DNA of 64,000 nt from Paraburkholderia tropica (GCF_900109265.1 NZ_FNZM01000015.1:62001-126000); one strand, 5' to 3'; shown: positions 44,807 through 54,841, counted from the first letter of the stretch. The notes: generated by a model from the letters alone, not told the origin. A program made the numbers and translations.

Positions 44807-45835
44807 TTAGCTCGCGAAGTCGAGCACCACGCGGCCTTCGATGGCGCCGCGTTCCATGCGCGCGAAAATGTCGTTGATGTTTTCGAGCTTGTCGGTGCTT
44901 ACGGTGGCCTTGACCTTGCCTTCCTGCGCGAACATCAACGACTCCTCGAGGTCGAGGCGCGTACCGACGATCGAGCCGCGCACGGTGACGCCGCTCAGCA
45001 CCATGTCGAAGATGGGCAGCGGGAAGTCGCCGGGCGGCAGGCCGTTCAGCGACACCGTGCCGCCGCGCCTGACCATGCCGAGTGCCTGTGAGAACGCGAT
45101 GGGCGACACCGCCGTGACGAGCACGCCGTGCGCGCCGCCGATTTCCTTCTTCAGATACGCCGCCGGGTCGGTGGTTTTCGCGTTGACGGTGACGGTGGCG
45201 CCGAGACGCCTGGCGAGTTCGAGCTTTGCGTCGTCGACGTCGACCGCCGCCACGTTGAGCCCCATCGCGCGGGCGTATTGCACCGCCATGTGGCCGAGGC
45301 CGCCGATGCCTGAGATGACGACCCAGTTGCCGGGCCGCGTGTCGGTGACCTTGAGGCCCTTGTAGACCGTGACGCCCGCGCAGAGCACCGGCGCGACGTC
45401 GATGAAATCGACGCCCTTGGGCAGCAGGCCCACGTAATTGGCGTCGGCTTTCGCGTATTGCGCGAAGCCGCCGTTGACGGAATAGCCGGTGTTTTTCTGC
45501 GTTTCGCAGAGCGTTTCCCAGCCGCCGAGGCAATGCTCGCAATGACCGCAGGCCGAGTAGAGCCACGGAATGCCCACGCGGTCGCCTTCCTTCACGTGCT
45601 TGACGCCGCTGCCGACGCCCACGACGTAGCCCACGCCTTCGTGCCCCGGAATGAAGGGCGGTTCCGGCTTCACGGGCCAGTCGCCGTGCGCGGCGTGCAG
45701 GTCGGTATGGCAGACACCGCAGGCTTCGATCTTCACGAGGAGTTCGCCGGGGCCGGGTTCGGGTATGGCCACTTCTTCGATGACGAGTGGTTTTCCGAAC
45801 GCGCGAACTACCGCGGCTTGCATTGTCTTGCTCAT
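44807..45835 (-). CDS. adhP: zinc-dependent alcohol dehydrogenase (AdhP type)
   Basis: A 342-residue medium-chain dehydrogenase. Catalytic zinc residues Cys42-His43 and His65-Glu66 and the structural zinc cysteines 96, 99, 102 and 110 are present, followed by the Rossmann motif GIGGLGHMAVQ. It interconverts primary alcohols and aldehydes with NAD. ATG 45835 has AGGAG at the right distance. It is convergent with the electrophile operon and could remove aldehydes produced there. Confidence 0.93.
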   Translation of the reverse strand: MSKTMQAAVVRAFGKPLVIEEVAIPEPGPGELLVKIEACGVCHTDLHAAHGDWPVKPEPPFIPGHEGVGYVVGVGSGVKHVKEGDRVGIPWLYSACGHCEHCLGGWETLCETQKNTGYSVNGGFAQYAKADANYVGLLPKGVDFIDVAPVLCAGVTVYKGLKVTDTRPGNWVVISGIGGLGHMAVQYARAMGLNVAAVDVDDAKLELARRLGATVTVNAKTTDPAAYLKKEIGGAHGVLVTAVSPIAFSQALGMVRRGGTVSLNGLPPGDFPLPIFDMVLSGVTVRGSIVGTRLDLEESLMFAQEGKVKATVSTDKLENINDIFARMERGAIEGRVVLDFAS

Positions 45836-46174
45836 CGTCGGGCTCCTGTTGCTGGTGAAGATGGGAAATGAAGATGGGACGTAAAGCGCGAAAGTGGTGC
45901 ATGCGTGGTGCATGCACCACTTTCAACACGCGTTTCAGTGTGCCGAAAAGCGCGGTGCGATGCGTTGAGCTTGCGCATGCGTTATCGAATAAAAATCACT
46001 GAAATGGGCATGCGATGTTTATTAACGAAGGGAATGGACGAGGAAATGAAATGGGAAATTAAATCGGATGACGAATTAAATGGCGGGTTCTGAAAAGGCG
46101 AATTCCGGCGTATTCAGGAACCGGTTCGGCGTCCGATTACAATCGGGGGATCGCACCTCGACTGGCTTACCCGG
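45836..46174. other. adhP upstream region with a 14-bp perfect inverted repeat
   Basis: AAAGTGGTGCATGC (45891-45904), a GTGGT spacer and GCATGCACCACTTT (45910-45923) form a perfect 14-bp stem. The inner half also reads as the 16-bp palindrome GTGGTGCATGCACCAC (45905-45920). At about 55-90 bases upstream of the adhP start it is a good operator candidate. The remaining sequence up to 46174 holds no credible gene. Confidence 0.6.
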
Positions 46175-48562
46175 ATGCAGACCGAAGAACTTTTTCAGCG
46201 CGCGCATGAACAGCATATTGCGGGCCATCTCGCGCAGGCGCGGGACCTCTACCTGCAGATCGTCGCGCTCGATCCGGCGCATGGCGCCGCGCAATTCCGG
46301 CTCGCGGTCATCGGCATTCAGGAAAATCGCTTTCAGGACGCTATCGAACGGCTGACGAAAGCGCTCGAAGTCGAGCCGGGCAACCGGCGGTATCGCGAGG
46401 CGCTCGGGCAGGCGCTGGCGTTCGCGCAGCGCCATGCCGAGGCTGCATCGGTCTATCGCGGCCTGATCGACGAAGACGCCGCCGATGCCGATCACTGGTT
46501 CGGCCTCGCCAGCGCGTTGCAGGCGCAGGGCGCAGTGTCCGACGCGGCGCTCGCCTGGGAAGGCGTCGCGCAGCGCGATCCGCAGCGCGCCGACGCGCTG
46601 AATAACCTCGGCAACTGCCGCCGTCTGCTCGGCGAACCCGCGCTCGCGCAGGCCGCTTACGCGCGCGCGCTCGCGGCGCAGCCGGGCAATGCCGATGCGC
46701 TCACCAATCTCGGCACCTTGCTGCAAGCGCAAGGCCAGCACGCGCAGGCGCTGCCCTTGCTGCGCGAGGCCGTGGCGGCCGCGCCCGATTCGGCGGCCGC
46801 GCTCGTCAATCTCGGCGCGCTGCTGATGGACGAAGCGCACGCGCAGGAAGCCGCGGACGTGCTCGCCCGCGCGGTGGCGCTCGCGCCGGATTTCGCGCCG
46901 GCGGCCTACAACTACGGCAACGCGCTGCACGCGCTGGGGCAGCGGCGCGAGGCGCAGGCGCAGTATCGGCGCGCGTTGGCGATCGATCCCGCGCATGCGG
47001 AGGCCGCGAACAATCTCGGCAACGTGTGCCGCGAACTCGGCGAGCACAAGGCCGCGATGGACGCATTCGACACGGCGTTGAAGGCGCGGCCCGATTTCGT
47101 CGATGCCTGTAACAACGCGGCCAATCTGCACCGCGCGCTCGGGCATCAGGACGCCGCGCGCGCGCTGTTGAGCCAGGCGCTCGCGCTCGCGCCTCACCAT
47201 TCGCCGACGCTCAACAACCTCGGCAACGTGTTCAAGGATTGCGGCGAACTCGACGACGGCGTGACCTGCTTCCGGCAAGCCGTGGCGAGCGATCCGCGCA
47301 ATCTCACCGCGCACAGCAATCTGCTTTATGCGCTGTCGTTCCAGTCCTTCGATGGCGAGGAGATCGCGGCCGAAGCGCGCCGCCTCGCCGCGCAACACGA
47401 AGCGCCGCTGCGTGCCGAACGTATCGCGCACGCGCCGCGCAGCGCGCAGGGGCGGCGTCTGCGCATCGCGTATGTGTCGTCGGATTTTCGTGAGCATTGC
47501 CAGGCATTGTTCATGACGCCGCTGCTTTCGCATCACGATCGAAGCCGCTTCGAGATTCACGCGTATTCGAGCGTCGTGCGCGCGGACGCCACCACGGCGC
47601 AACTCGCGGCACACGTGGACCACTGGCACGACGTGCGTCTGCTCGACGACGCCGCGCTCGCGGCGCGCATTCAGGCGGACGGCATCGATATTCTCGTCGA
47701 TCTCGCGATGCATATGGCCGATGGCCGTCCGTTGCTGTTCGCGCGCCAGCCGGCGCCGGTGCAGGTCGCGTGGCTCGCGTATCCCGGCACCACGGGGCTC
47801 GATGCGATCGGTTATCGGCTCAGTGACCCGCATCTTGATCCCCATCTTGATCCGCAGGCTGAACCTGCGATGCACGACCGCCACTACACCGAACGCACGC
47901 TGCGTCTGCCCGACACATTCTGGTGCTACGACCCGCTTGCGCAAGAGCCCGCCGTAAACGCGCTGCCCGCCGCGCAAACGGGGCAGGTCACGCTGGGCAG
48001 CCTGAACAATCCGTGCAAGCTCACGGAGGCGACGCTCGCGCTGTGGTCCGGCGTGTTCGCGGCCTTGCCGCAGGCGCGTCTGCTGCTGATGGCCGCGCAG
48101 GGCGAGGCGCGCGAACGTCTGCTGACGCGTCTCGCGCGTCACGGCATCGACGCCGCGCGCGTGCGTTTCGTGCCGTTCCAGCCGCGCGACGCCTATTTGC
48201 GCACCTGGCACGAGATCGATCTGGCGCTCGATACGCTGCCGTACAACGGCCACACCACGAGCCTCGACGCGATGTGGATGGGCGTGCCGGTGGTCACGCG
48301 CGTTGGCACGACCTGCGCCGGACGGGCGGGGCTGTCGCAACTGGCGAATCTGGGTCTCGATGAGCTGGCCGCTTTTTCCGACGAGGCGTTCGTGGAGACC
48401 GTGGCCGCGCTCGTCAACGATCTGCCGCGTCTGGCCGCGCTGCGGGCGAGCTTGCGGGCGCGGATGGAGGCGTCGCCGCTGATGGATGGCGCGCGATTTG
48501 CGCGCGGCATGGAGTCTGCTTACGAGACGATGTGGCGCGAATGGACGCGAGAGCGCGGCTGA
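46175..48562 (+). CDS. TPR-repeat protein with SPINDLY/O-GlcNAc-transferase (GT41) domain
   Basis: A 795-residue protein. The first about 400 residues are roughly ten tetratricopeptide repeats (for example NADALTNLGTLLQAQGQHAQALPLL). The C-terminal half is a GT41 catalytic domain with RIAYVSSDFREHCQALFMTPLL, QVAWLAYPGTTGLDAIGYRLSDPH, LGSLNNPCKLTEATLALWS and LPYNGHTTSLDAMWMGVPVVTRVG. It probably transfers a sugar to a protein or other acceptor in the cytoplasm. A small in-frame duplication gives LDPHLDPQ at about residue 550. No flagellin or adhesin target gene is nearby. Confidence 0.9.
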   Translation: MQTEELFQRAHEQHIAGHLAQARDLYLQIVALDPAHGAAQFRLAVIGIQENRFQDAIERLTKALEVEPGNRRYREALGQALAFAQRHAEAASVYRGLIDEDAADADHWFGLASALQAQGAVSDAALAWEGVAQRDPQRADALNNLGNCRRLLGEPALAQAAYARALAAQPGNADALTNLGTLLQAQGQHAQALPLLREAVAAAPDSAAALVNLGALLMDEAHAQEAADVLARAVALAPDFAPAAYNYGNALHALGQRREAQAQYRRALAIDPAHAEAANNLGNVCRELGEHKAAMDAFDTALKARPDFVDACNNAANLHRALGHQDAARALLSQALALAPHHSPTLNNLGNVFKDCGELDDGVTCFRQAVASDPRNLTAHSNLLYALSFQSFDGEEIAAEARRLAAQHEAPLRAERIAHAPRSAQGRRLRIAYVSSDFREHCQALFMTPLLSHHDRSRFEIHAYSSVVRADATTAQLAAHVDHWHDVRLLDDAALAARIQADGIDILVDLAMHMADGRPLLFARQPAPVQVAWLAYPGTTGLDAIGYRLSDPHLDPHLDPQAEPAMHDRHYTERTLRLPDTFWCYDPLAQEPAVNALPAAQTGQVTLGSLNNPCKLTEATLALWSGVFAALPQARLLLMAAQGEARERLLTRLARHGIDAARVRFVPFQPRDAYLRTWHEIDLALDTLPYNGHTTSLDAMWMGVPVVTRVGTTCAGRAGLSQLANLGLDELAAFSDEAFVETVAALVNDLPRLAALRASLRARMEASPLMDGARFARGMESAYETMWREWTRERG

Positions 48563-48690
48563 ATTGGCTACGGTCCGGCGCGGCGCGTTGAGCCGTCCCG
48601 GCCCGCGCCGATGCAAACGGCGTAGGCCGTTCGGCCGGCTTGACGAGCCACAAACCGGGCTTGGCGGCGGCCAGTCGCGCCTCCAGCGTG

Positions 48691-48706
48691 CTGTATAAAT
48701 ATACAG
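48691..48706. promoter_or_regulatory. LexA (SOS) box of uvrA
   Basis: CTGTATAAATATACAG matches the SOS consensus CTGT-N8-ACAG with an A+T-only core. It lies 88 bases before the uvrA start, directly next to a TAGAAT -10-like hexamer (48707-48712). Confidence 0.92.
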
Positions 48707-48793
48707 TAGAATCTTAAACACTCAGTCCGCACCGTCGGGCTGCAAGCTGCCGGGCCGCGTCGCCGCCCGGCTCCCGCGAGTGATCCAGCCGGA

Positions 48794-51700
48794 ATGCCAG
48801 CGCAAGTGAGCGATAACCGATCCATCCGTATCCGCGGTGCCCGCCAGCACAATCTCAAGAACCTCGATCTCGATCTGCACACCGGCGAAATGACGGTGGT
48901 CACCGGGCCGTCCGGCTCGGGTAAATCGAGTCTCGTGTTCGACACCCTTTACGCGGAAGGCCAGCGCCGTTACGTCGAAACCTTCAGCGCCTACGCGCGT
49001 CAGTTCCTCGACCGCATGGACCGCCCGCAGGTCGATCGTGTGGACGGCGTGCCGCCCGCGATCGCCATCGACCAGACCAATCCGGTGCGCAGTTCGCGCT
49101 CGACGGTCGGCACGATGACCGAGCTGAACGACCATCTGAAGCTGCTCTACGCGCGCGCCGCGAATCTGTTCGACCGCGTGACCGCGCAGCCGGTGCGCCA
49201 CGACACGCCCGAAACGATCTACGCCGAACTGCTCGCGCGCACGGCGGTGGGCGATCCGCGCCTCGTCGTGACGTTTCCTGTCGAACTGCCCGACACTACC
49301 AGCGAGGAAGAAGTCGCGCAGTGGCTGTCGGCGAGCGGCTATACGCGCGTGCAGGCTCAGCGCGAGGTGAAAACCGCCGAGGGCACGCGCAAGGTGCTCG
49401 ACGTGGTCGCCGACCGTTTCCGTTTGCAGAACGCCGAAAAGAGCCGCGTGATCGAGGCCATCGAAGCCTCGCTCAGGCGCGGCGCGGGGCGCGTGAACAT
49501 TTATGTCGTATCGGAAACGGACGCTCAAGCCGAGGTTTCCGATGCGAAACCCGAACCGGTGATCTGGCGTTTCTCGACCGGCCTGCATTGCCCGGACAGC
49601 GATCTGCGCTACGCCGATCCGCAACCGGCGCTGTTCTCGTTCAACTCCGCCTACGGCGCCTGCGATGCGTGCCGTGGATTTGGCCGCGTGATCGGCGTCG
49701 ACTGGGGGCTCGTGATTCCGGACGCGCGCAAGAGCCTGCGCGGCGGCGCGATCAAACCGCTGCAAACGCCCGCGTGGAAGGAGTGCCAGGACGACCTGAT
49801 GCGCTACGCCGCGAAGGCCGGCATTCCGCGCGACACGGCGTGGTCGGAGCTGACGCAGGCGCAACGCGACTGGGTGATCGACGGCGCGCCGGACTGGAAG
49901 GGCAGTTGGCAGACGCAGTGGTACGGTGTCAAACGCTTCTTCCAGTATCTGGAGTCGAAGGCGTACAAAATGCACATCCGCGTGCTGCTGTCGAAATACC
50001 GCAGCTATACGCCGTGCGAAACCTGCGGCGGCGCGCGCCTCAAGACCGAAGCGCTGCAATGGCGTCTGGGCAGTCAGGAGAACGCCGACGAGGTGCTCGC
50101 GCCCCCCGCGCGTTTCATGCCGCACGGCGTGGACTGGTCGCGCGCGCAACTCGAAGCGCTGCCGGGCCTGACGCTGCACGACGTCATGCTGCTGCCGATC
50201 GAGCGCATTCGCCGCTTCTTCGACAATCTGTCGCTGTCCTCCGCATTGCTCGACGATGCGTTGAAGCTCCTGCTCGCCGAAGTGCGCACGCGCCTCAAGT
50301 ATCTGTGCGACGTGGGCCTCGGTTACCTCACGCTCGATCGCCAGAGCCGCACGCTCTCGGGCGGCGAAGTGCAGCGTATCAACCTGACCACGGCGCTCGG
50401 CACCTCGCTCACGAAGACGCTGTTCGTGCTCGACGAACCGAGCATCGGCCTGCATCCGCGCGACCTGAACCGCATCGTCGAAGCGATGCAGCGGCTGCGC
50501 GACGCGGGCAACACGCTCGTGGTCGTCGAACACGATCCGTCCGTGATGCTGGCGGCCGACCGTCTGATCGACATGGGGCCGGGCCCGGGCGAGCGCGGCG
50601 GCTCGATCGTCTATGACGGCACGCCCGCCGACATCCGTTCGTCCGGCACCTTGACGGGCGAATATCTGGGCGGCCACCGCGCTGTCGCGGACGCCTCGAA
50701 CTGGGAACGCCGCCCCGTCGATGCCAAAACGCCCACGCTGCTGCTCGAAGGCGCGAGCGAACACAATCTGCGCGATGTGACGGTGGCGTTCCCGCTGCAA
50801 CGTCTCGTCTGCGTGACGGGCGTGTCGGGTTCGGGCAAATCGACGCTCGTGCAGGACGTGCTGTATCCGGCGCTCGCGCGGCATCTGGGCAAGGCCACCG
50901 AATCGCCGGGCGTGTTCCGCAACCTGAGCGGCGCCGAGCAGATCAGCGACGCCGTGTTCGTCGATCAGTCGCCCATCGGCAAGACCGCGCGTTCGAATCC
51001 GGCCAGCTATGTGGGCGCGTTCGACGAGATCCGCAAGCTGTTCGCCAAGGCGCCGCTCGCGAAGCAGCGCGGCTATACGGCGGGGATGTTCAGTTTCAAC
51101 TCGGGCGAAGGCCGTTGCCCGACATGCGGCGGCTCGGGTTTCGAGCACATCGAAATGCAGTTCCTGAGCGACGTCTATCTGCGTTGCCCGGATTGCGACG
51201 GCAGCCGTTATCGTCCCGAAGTGCTCGAAGTGAAGATCGAGCGCGGCGGCCGCGCGTTGTCGGTGGCCGACGTGCTCGACCTGACCGTCAGCGAAGCGGC
51301 GCAATGTTTCAGTCAGGATGCCGAAGTATTGCGCGTGATCCAGCCGATCGTCGACGTGGGCCTCGAATACGTGAAGCTCGGCCAACCCGTGCCGACGCTC
51401 TCGGGCGGCGAAGCGCAGCGTCTGAAACTCGCGGGCTTTCTCGCGGAAACGGCGCAGTCGCGCGGCAAGGAAAAGACCGCGGGCGGCCGGTTGTTCATGT
51501 TCGACGAACCGACCACGGGTCTGCATTTCGACGACATCGCCAAGCTGATGCGCGCGTTCGGCAAGCTGCTCGCGGGCGGTCATTCGCTGCTCGTGATCGA
51601 ACATAATCTCGACGTGATTCGCGCGGCCGACTGGCTCATCGATCTTGGTCCGGAAGGCGGCGATGCGGGCGGCGAAGTCGTTTGCGTCGGCACGCCCGAA

Positions 51701-54700
51701 GAGGTGGTCGCGTGCCCGCGCTCGCACACGGGTGCGGCGCTCGAACGCTACGAAGCCGCGCTCGGCGCCGCGAACGGTGTGCTCGTCGCCGAAGAAGAGG
51801 GCGTCGCGTTGCAGACGGCCCTGCGTGCCGCGCAGGCGCGCCGCGAGATTCAGGGCGAGGACGTGGTGCGCATCGTGAATGCGCGCGAGCACAATCTCAA
51901 GGCGCTCGACGTCGATATTCCTCACGGCCGTTTCAACGTCATTACCGGCGTGTCCGGTTCGGGCAAGTCCACGCTCGCGTTCGACATTCTTTTCCACGAA
52001 GGTCAGCGCCGTTACCTCGAATCGCTGAACGCCTACGCGCGTTCGATCGTGCAGCCCGCGGGCCGTCCCGAAGTGGATGCGGTCTACGGCATTCCGCCGA
52101 CCGTTGCGATCGAGCAGCGTCTGTCGCGCGGCGGCCGCAAGAGTACGGTCGCGACCACCTCGGAAGTCTGGCACTTCCTGCGTCTGCTCTATGTGAAACT
52201 CGGCGTGCAGCATTGCGTGCACGACGGCACGCCGGTCACCTCGCAGAGCGTCGATGCCATCGTCGCGCAACTACTGCGCGAGCATCGCGGCCAGCATGTC
52301 GGTCTGCTCGCGCCGCTCGTCGTGAATCGCAAGGGCGTCTATACGGATCTCGCGAAGTGGGCGAAGGGACGCGGCAACACGCATCTGCGCGTGGACGGCG
52401 AATTCGTGCCGGTTGCGCCGTGGCCGAAGCTCGACCGTTTCCGCGAGCACACGATCGAATTGCCGGTCGGCGATCTCCTGATCGAACCTGAAAACGAGGC
52501 GCAATTGCGCACGCTGCTCGACGCGACGCTCGAAGCGGGCAAGGGTGTCGTGCATCTGCTCGCGCCGCTCGACGGTCTCGACGGCGCGCTCGAAAACGGC
52601 GGTTCGACGCTCGGCATCGGCGAAGTAAAGGTGCTGTCGACGCGGCGTGCGTGTCCGGTTTGCGGCACCAGTTATCCCGAACTCGATCCGCGCATGTTCT
52701 CGTACAACAGCAAGCATGGCTGGTGCACGACCTGCGTGGGCACGGGCCTCGCGCTCACGCGCGAACAGCGCGCTGTCTACGACGACACGGTGATGTCCGC
52801 CGACGATCGCGGCCGCGAACAGACCTTGCCGTCGGAAGAGCAGGAGCCGGACGGCATGGTCGACGAACCGTGTCCGGACTGCCACGGCACGCGCCTGAAT
52901 CCGGTCGCGCGCGCGGTGACGTTCGATGAACAGCCGATCGTCGATGTCGCGCAATGGACGGTGGGAGAAACGCGTCGCTGGATCGAATCGCTCGAACTCA
53001 ACGGCCGCGACGCGCAGATCGCGCGCGACGTGATCAGCGAAATTCGCAGCCGTCTGCAATTCCTCGAAGAAGTCGGGCTCGGTTATTTGAGTCTCGATCG
53101 CGCCGCGCCGAGTCTGTCGGGCGGCGAGGCGCAGCGTATCCGTCTCGCGGCGCAGCTCGGCAGCAATCTGCAAGGCGTGTGCTACGTGCTCGACGAACCG
53201 ACCATCGGCCTGCATCCGCGCGACAACCAGATCCTGCTCGACGCGCTGCGCAGTCTCAACGACAAGGGCAATACGCTCGTGGTCGTGGAGCACGACGAGG
53301 ACACGATTCGCCGCGCCGATCACATCATCGATATCGGGCCGAGCGCGGGCAAGCGCGGCGGGCGCGTGGTCGCGCAAGGCAAGGTCGCCGATCTCGCCGC
53401 GCAGCCGGACTCGCTCACGGGCCGCTATCTCGCGCATCCGATCGTGCATCCGCTGCAACCGCGCCGCGAAGTGAAGGCCGCGCGTGCGGGCCGCGAGGCG
53501 GTGCCCGAGCAATGGCTCACGGTGCATGGCGGCAAGCTGCACAATCTGCGCAACGTGACCGCGCATATTCCGCTCGGTCGTCTGGTGGCGATCACGGGCG
53601 TTAGCGGCTCGGGCAAGTCGACGCTCGCGCGCGACGTGCTGCTGTCGAATCTGCTCGACGCGGTGGGCCGTTCGGTGCTGTCGTCGCCGGCGGTGCGGCG
53701 CGCGCGCAAGGCGGCGAAGGACACCGCGCCGAGCGCGGCGGAGCGCCGTTCGAGCGTGCTCGCGCGCACGAGCGCGAAGCCGAAGCTTGAGGTCGCGCAT
53801 ACGTGGCAAGGCTGCGAATCGATCACCGGATGGGAAAGCATCGACCGCGTGCTCGAAGTCGATCAGACGCCGATCGGCAAGACACCGCGTTCGTGTCCCG
53901 CGACCTATATCGGCGTATGGGACGCGATTCGCCGCCTGTTCGCCGACACGCTCGAAGCGCGCGCACGCGGCTATAGCGCCTCGCGTTTCTCGTTCAATAC
54001 CGGCGACGGACGTTGCCCGGCCTGCGAAGGTCAGGGCGTGCGCACGATCGGCATGAGCTTCCTGCCGGACGTGAAGGTGCCGTGCGATGTCTGTCACGGA
54101 CAGCGCTTCAATCCGGAAACGCTCGCGGTGACGTGGCGCGGCCGCAATATCGGCGAAGTGCTGACGATGGAGATCGACGAGGCGGTGGAATTTTTCGCCT
54201 CGATCACGAGCATTTCCCATCCGCTGCAACTGATGAAGGACGTCGGGCTCGGCTATCTCACGCTCGGTCAGCCGTCGCCCACATTGTCGGGCGGCGAGGC
54301 GCAGCGCATCAAGCTGGTGACGGAGCTGTCCAAGGTGCGCGACGACATCACGCGTCGCGGACAGAAGGCGCCGCACACGCTCTACGTGCTCGACGAACCG
54401 ACCGTCGGCCTGCATATGGCGGACGTGGCGCGGCTGATTCGCGTGTTGCATCGTCTCGCGGACGGCGGCCATAGCGTCGTGGTGATCGAGCACGATCTCG
54501 ACGTGATCGCGGAAGCCGACTGGATCATCGACCTCGGGCCGGAAGGCGGCGTGGGCGGCGGCATGATCGTCGGCTCGGCGGACCCGGAAGGGCTCGTCAA
54601 GGTGGCCGCGAGCCACACGGGCGCGGCGCTCAAACCGGTGCTCGCACGCGTGGCGAGCGCGGAGCGCGTTGGGGACGAAAGCGCGGTGGCGCCCGTTGCC

Positions 54701-54793
54701 GAGGCGGCCGCCGATGCCGATGGCGTGAGCGAGTCGGCGGGCGATGCCAGGGCCCGAAAAGGGGCGGGGAAGCGTCGCGCATCGGCGTCGTGA
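48794..54793 (+). CDS. uvrA: tandem (double-length) UvrA excinuclease ATPase
   Basis: A 1999-residue protein made of two complete UvrA copies, hence four ABC ATPase domains; normal UvrA is near 950. Walker A sites are GPSGSGKS (38-45) and GVSGSGKS at about 675, 1050 and 1600. Signatures are LSGGEVQR once and LSGGEAQR three times. Zinc modules are seen in both copies (CDACRGFG, CETCGGARL, CPTCGGSGF...CPDCDGSR; CPVCGTSY...CTTCVGTG, CPDCHGTR, CPACEGQG...CDVCHGQR). Copy one spans residues 1-1010 and copy two 1020-1970. A LexA box controls it. Residues about 238-253 contain an in-frame pair of the dispersed palindromes. Recognises damaged DNA and loads UvrB. Confidence 0.95.
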   Translation: MPAQVSDNRSIRIRGARQHNLKNLDLDLHTGEMTVVTGPSGSGKSSLVFDTLYAEGQRRYVETFSAYARQFLDRMDRPQVDRVDGVPPAIAIDQTNPVRSSRSTVGTMTELNDHLKLLYARAANLFDRVTAQPVRHDTPETIYAELLARTAVGDPRLVVTFPVELPDTTSEEEVAQWLSASGYTRVQAQREVKTAEGTRKVLDVVADRFRLQNAEKSRVIEAIEASLRRGAGRVNIYVVSETDAQAEVSDAKPEPVIWRFSTGLHCPDSDLRYADPQPALFSFNSAYGACDACRGFGRVIGVDWGLVIPDARKSLRGGAIKPLQTPAWKECQDDLMRYAAKAGIPRDTAWSELTQAQRDWVIDGAPDWKGSWQTQWYGVKRFFQYLESKAYKMHIRVLLSKYRSYTPCETCGGARLKTEALQWRLGSQENADEVLAPPARFMPHGVDWSRAQLEALPGLTLHDVMLLPIERIRRFFDNLSLSSALLDDALKLLLAEVRTRLKYLCDVGLGYLTLDRQSRTLSGGEVQRINLTTALGTSLTKTLFVLDEPSIGLHPRDLNRIVEAMQRLRDAGNTLVVVEHDPSVMLAADRLIDMGPGPGERGGSIVYDGTPADIRSSGTLTGEYLGGHRAVADASNWERRPVDAKTPTLLLEGASEHNLRDVTVAFPLQRLVCVTGVSGSGKSTLVQDVLYPALARHLGKATESPGVFRNLSGAEQISDAVFVDQSPIGKTARSNPASYVGAFDEIRKLFAKAPLAKQRGYTAGMFSFNSGEGRCPTCGGSGFEHIEMQFLSDVYLRCPDCDGSRYRPEVLEVKIERGGRALSVADVLDLTVSEAAQCFSQDAEVLRVIQPIVDVGLEYVKLGQPVPTLSGGEAQRLKLAGFLAETAQSRGKEKTAGGRLFMFDEPTTGLHFDDIAKLMRAFGKLLAGGHSLLVIEHNLDVIRAADWLIDLGPEGGDAGGEVVCVGTPEEVVACPRSHTGAALERYEAALGAANGVLVAEEEGVALQTALRAAQARREIQGEDVVRIVNAREHNLKALDVDIPHGRFNVITGVSGSGKSTLAFDILFHEGQRRYLESLNAYARSIVQPAGRPEVDAVYGIPPTVAIEQRLSRGGRKSTVATTSEVWHFLRLLYVKLGVQHCVHDGTPVTSQSVDAIVAQLLREHRGQHVGLLAPLVVNRKGVYTDLAKWAKGRGNTHLRVDGEFVPVAPWPKLDRFREHTIELPVGDLLIEPENEAQLRTLLDATLEAGKGVVHLLAPLDGLDGALENGGSTLGIGEVKVLSTRRACPVCGTSYPELDPRMFSYNSKHGWCTTCVGTGLALTREQRAVYDDTVMSADDRGREQTLPSEEQEPDGMVDEPCPDCHGTRLNPVARAVTFDEQPIVDVAQWTVGETRRWIESLELNGRDAQIARDVISEIRSRLQFLEEVGLGYLSLDRAAPSLSGGEAQRIRLAAQLGSNLQGVCYVLDEPTIGLHPRDNQILLDALRSLNDKGNTLVVVEHDEDTIRRADHIIDIGPSAGKRGGRVVAQGKVADLAAQPDSLTGRYLAHPIVHPLQPRREVKAARAGREAVPEQWLTVHGGKLHNLRNVTAHIPLGRLVAITGVSGSGKSTLARDVLLSNLLDAVGRSVLSSPAVRRARKAAKDTAPSAAERRSSVLARTSAKPKLEVAHTWQGCESITGWESIDRVLEVDQTPIGKTPRSCPATYIGVWDAIRRLFADTLEARARGYSASRFSFNTGDGRCPACEGQGVRTIGMSFLPDVKVPCDVCHGQRFNPETLAVTWRGRNIGEVLTMEIDEAVEFFASITSISHPLQLMKDVGLGYLTLGQPSPTLSGGEAQRIKLVTELSKVRDDITRRGQKAPHTLYVLDEPTVGLHMADVARLIRVLHRLADGGHSVVVIEHDLDVIAEADWIIDLGPEGGVGGGMIVGSADPEGLVKVAASHTGAALKPVLARVASAERVGDESAVAPVAEAAADADGVSESAGDARARKGAGKRRASAS
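49508..49550. repeat. pair of dispersed palindromes inside the uvrA reading frame
   Basis: GTATCGGAAAC (49508-49518) and GTTTCCGATGCGAAAC (49535-49550) are 16 bases apart and in inverted relation. They encode VSETDAQAEVSDAK, a hydrophilic stretch that looks like an insertion in the UvrA fold. Confidence 0.55.
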
Positions 54794-54841
54794 TGGACGG
54801 CCAGCGCGGCCCCGCAACGGGCCGCGCTGGCCGGAAAGCGC

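Noticed and set aside
45905..46093. 62-codon + strand frame before the GT41 gene
   Set aside because: Begins inside the perfect palindrome, has no ribosome binding site and no recognisable pattern.
48722..52270. 1182-codon - strand open frame opposite uvrA (and a 903-codon one after it)
   Set aside because: Antisense shadow of uvrA; no motifs and no start context. Size alone is not evidence in DNA of this GC content.
48794..54793. Possibility that the double UvrA is an assembly duplication
   Set aside because: The two halves differ throughout at protein and DNA level, have different zinc-module sequences and share one uninterrupted frame; an assembly repeat would be near identical.
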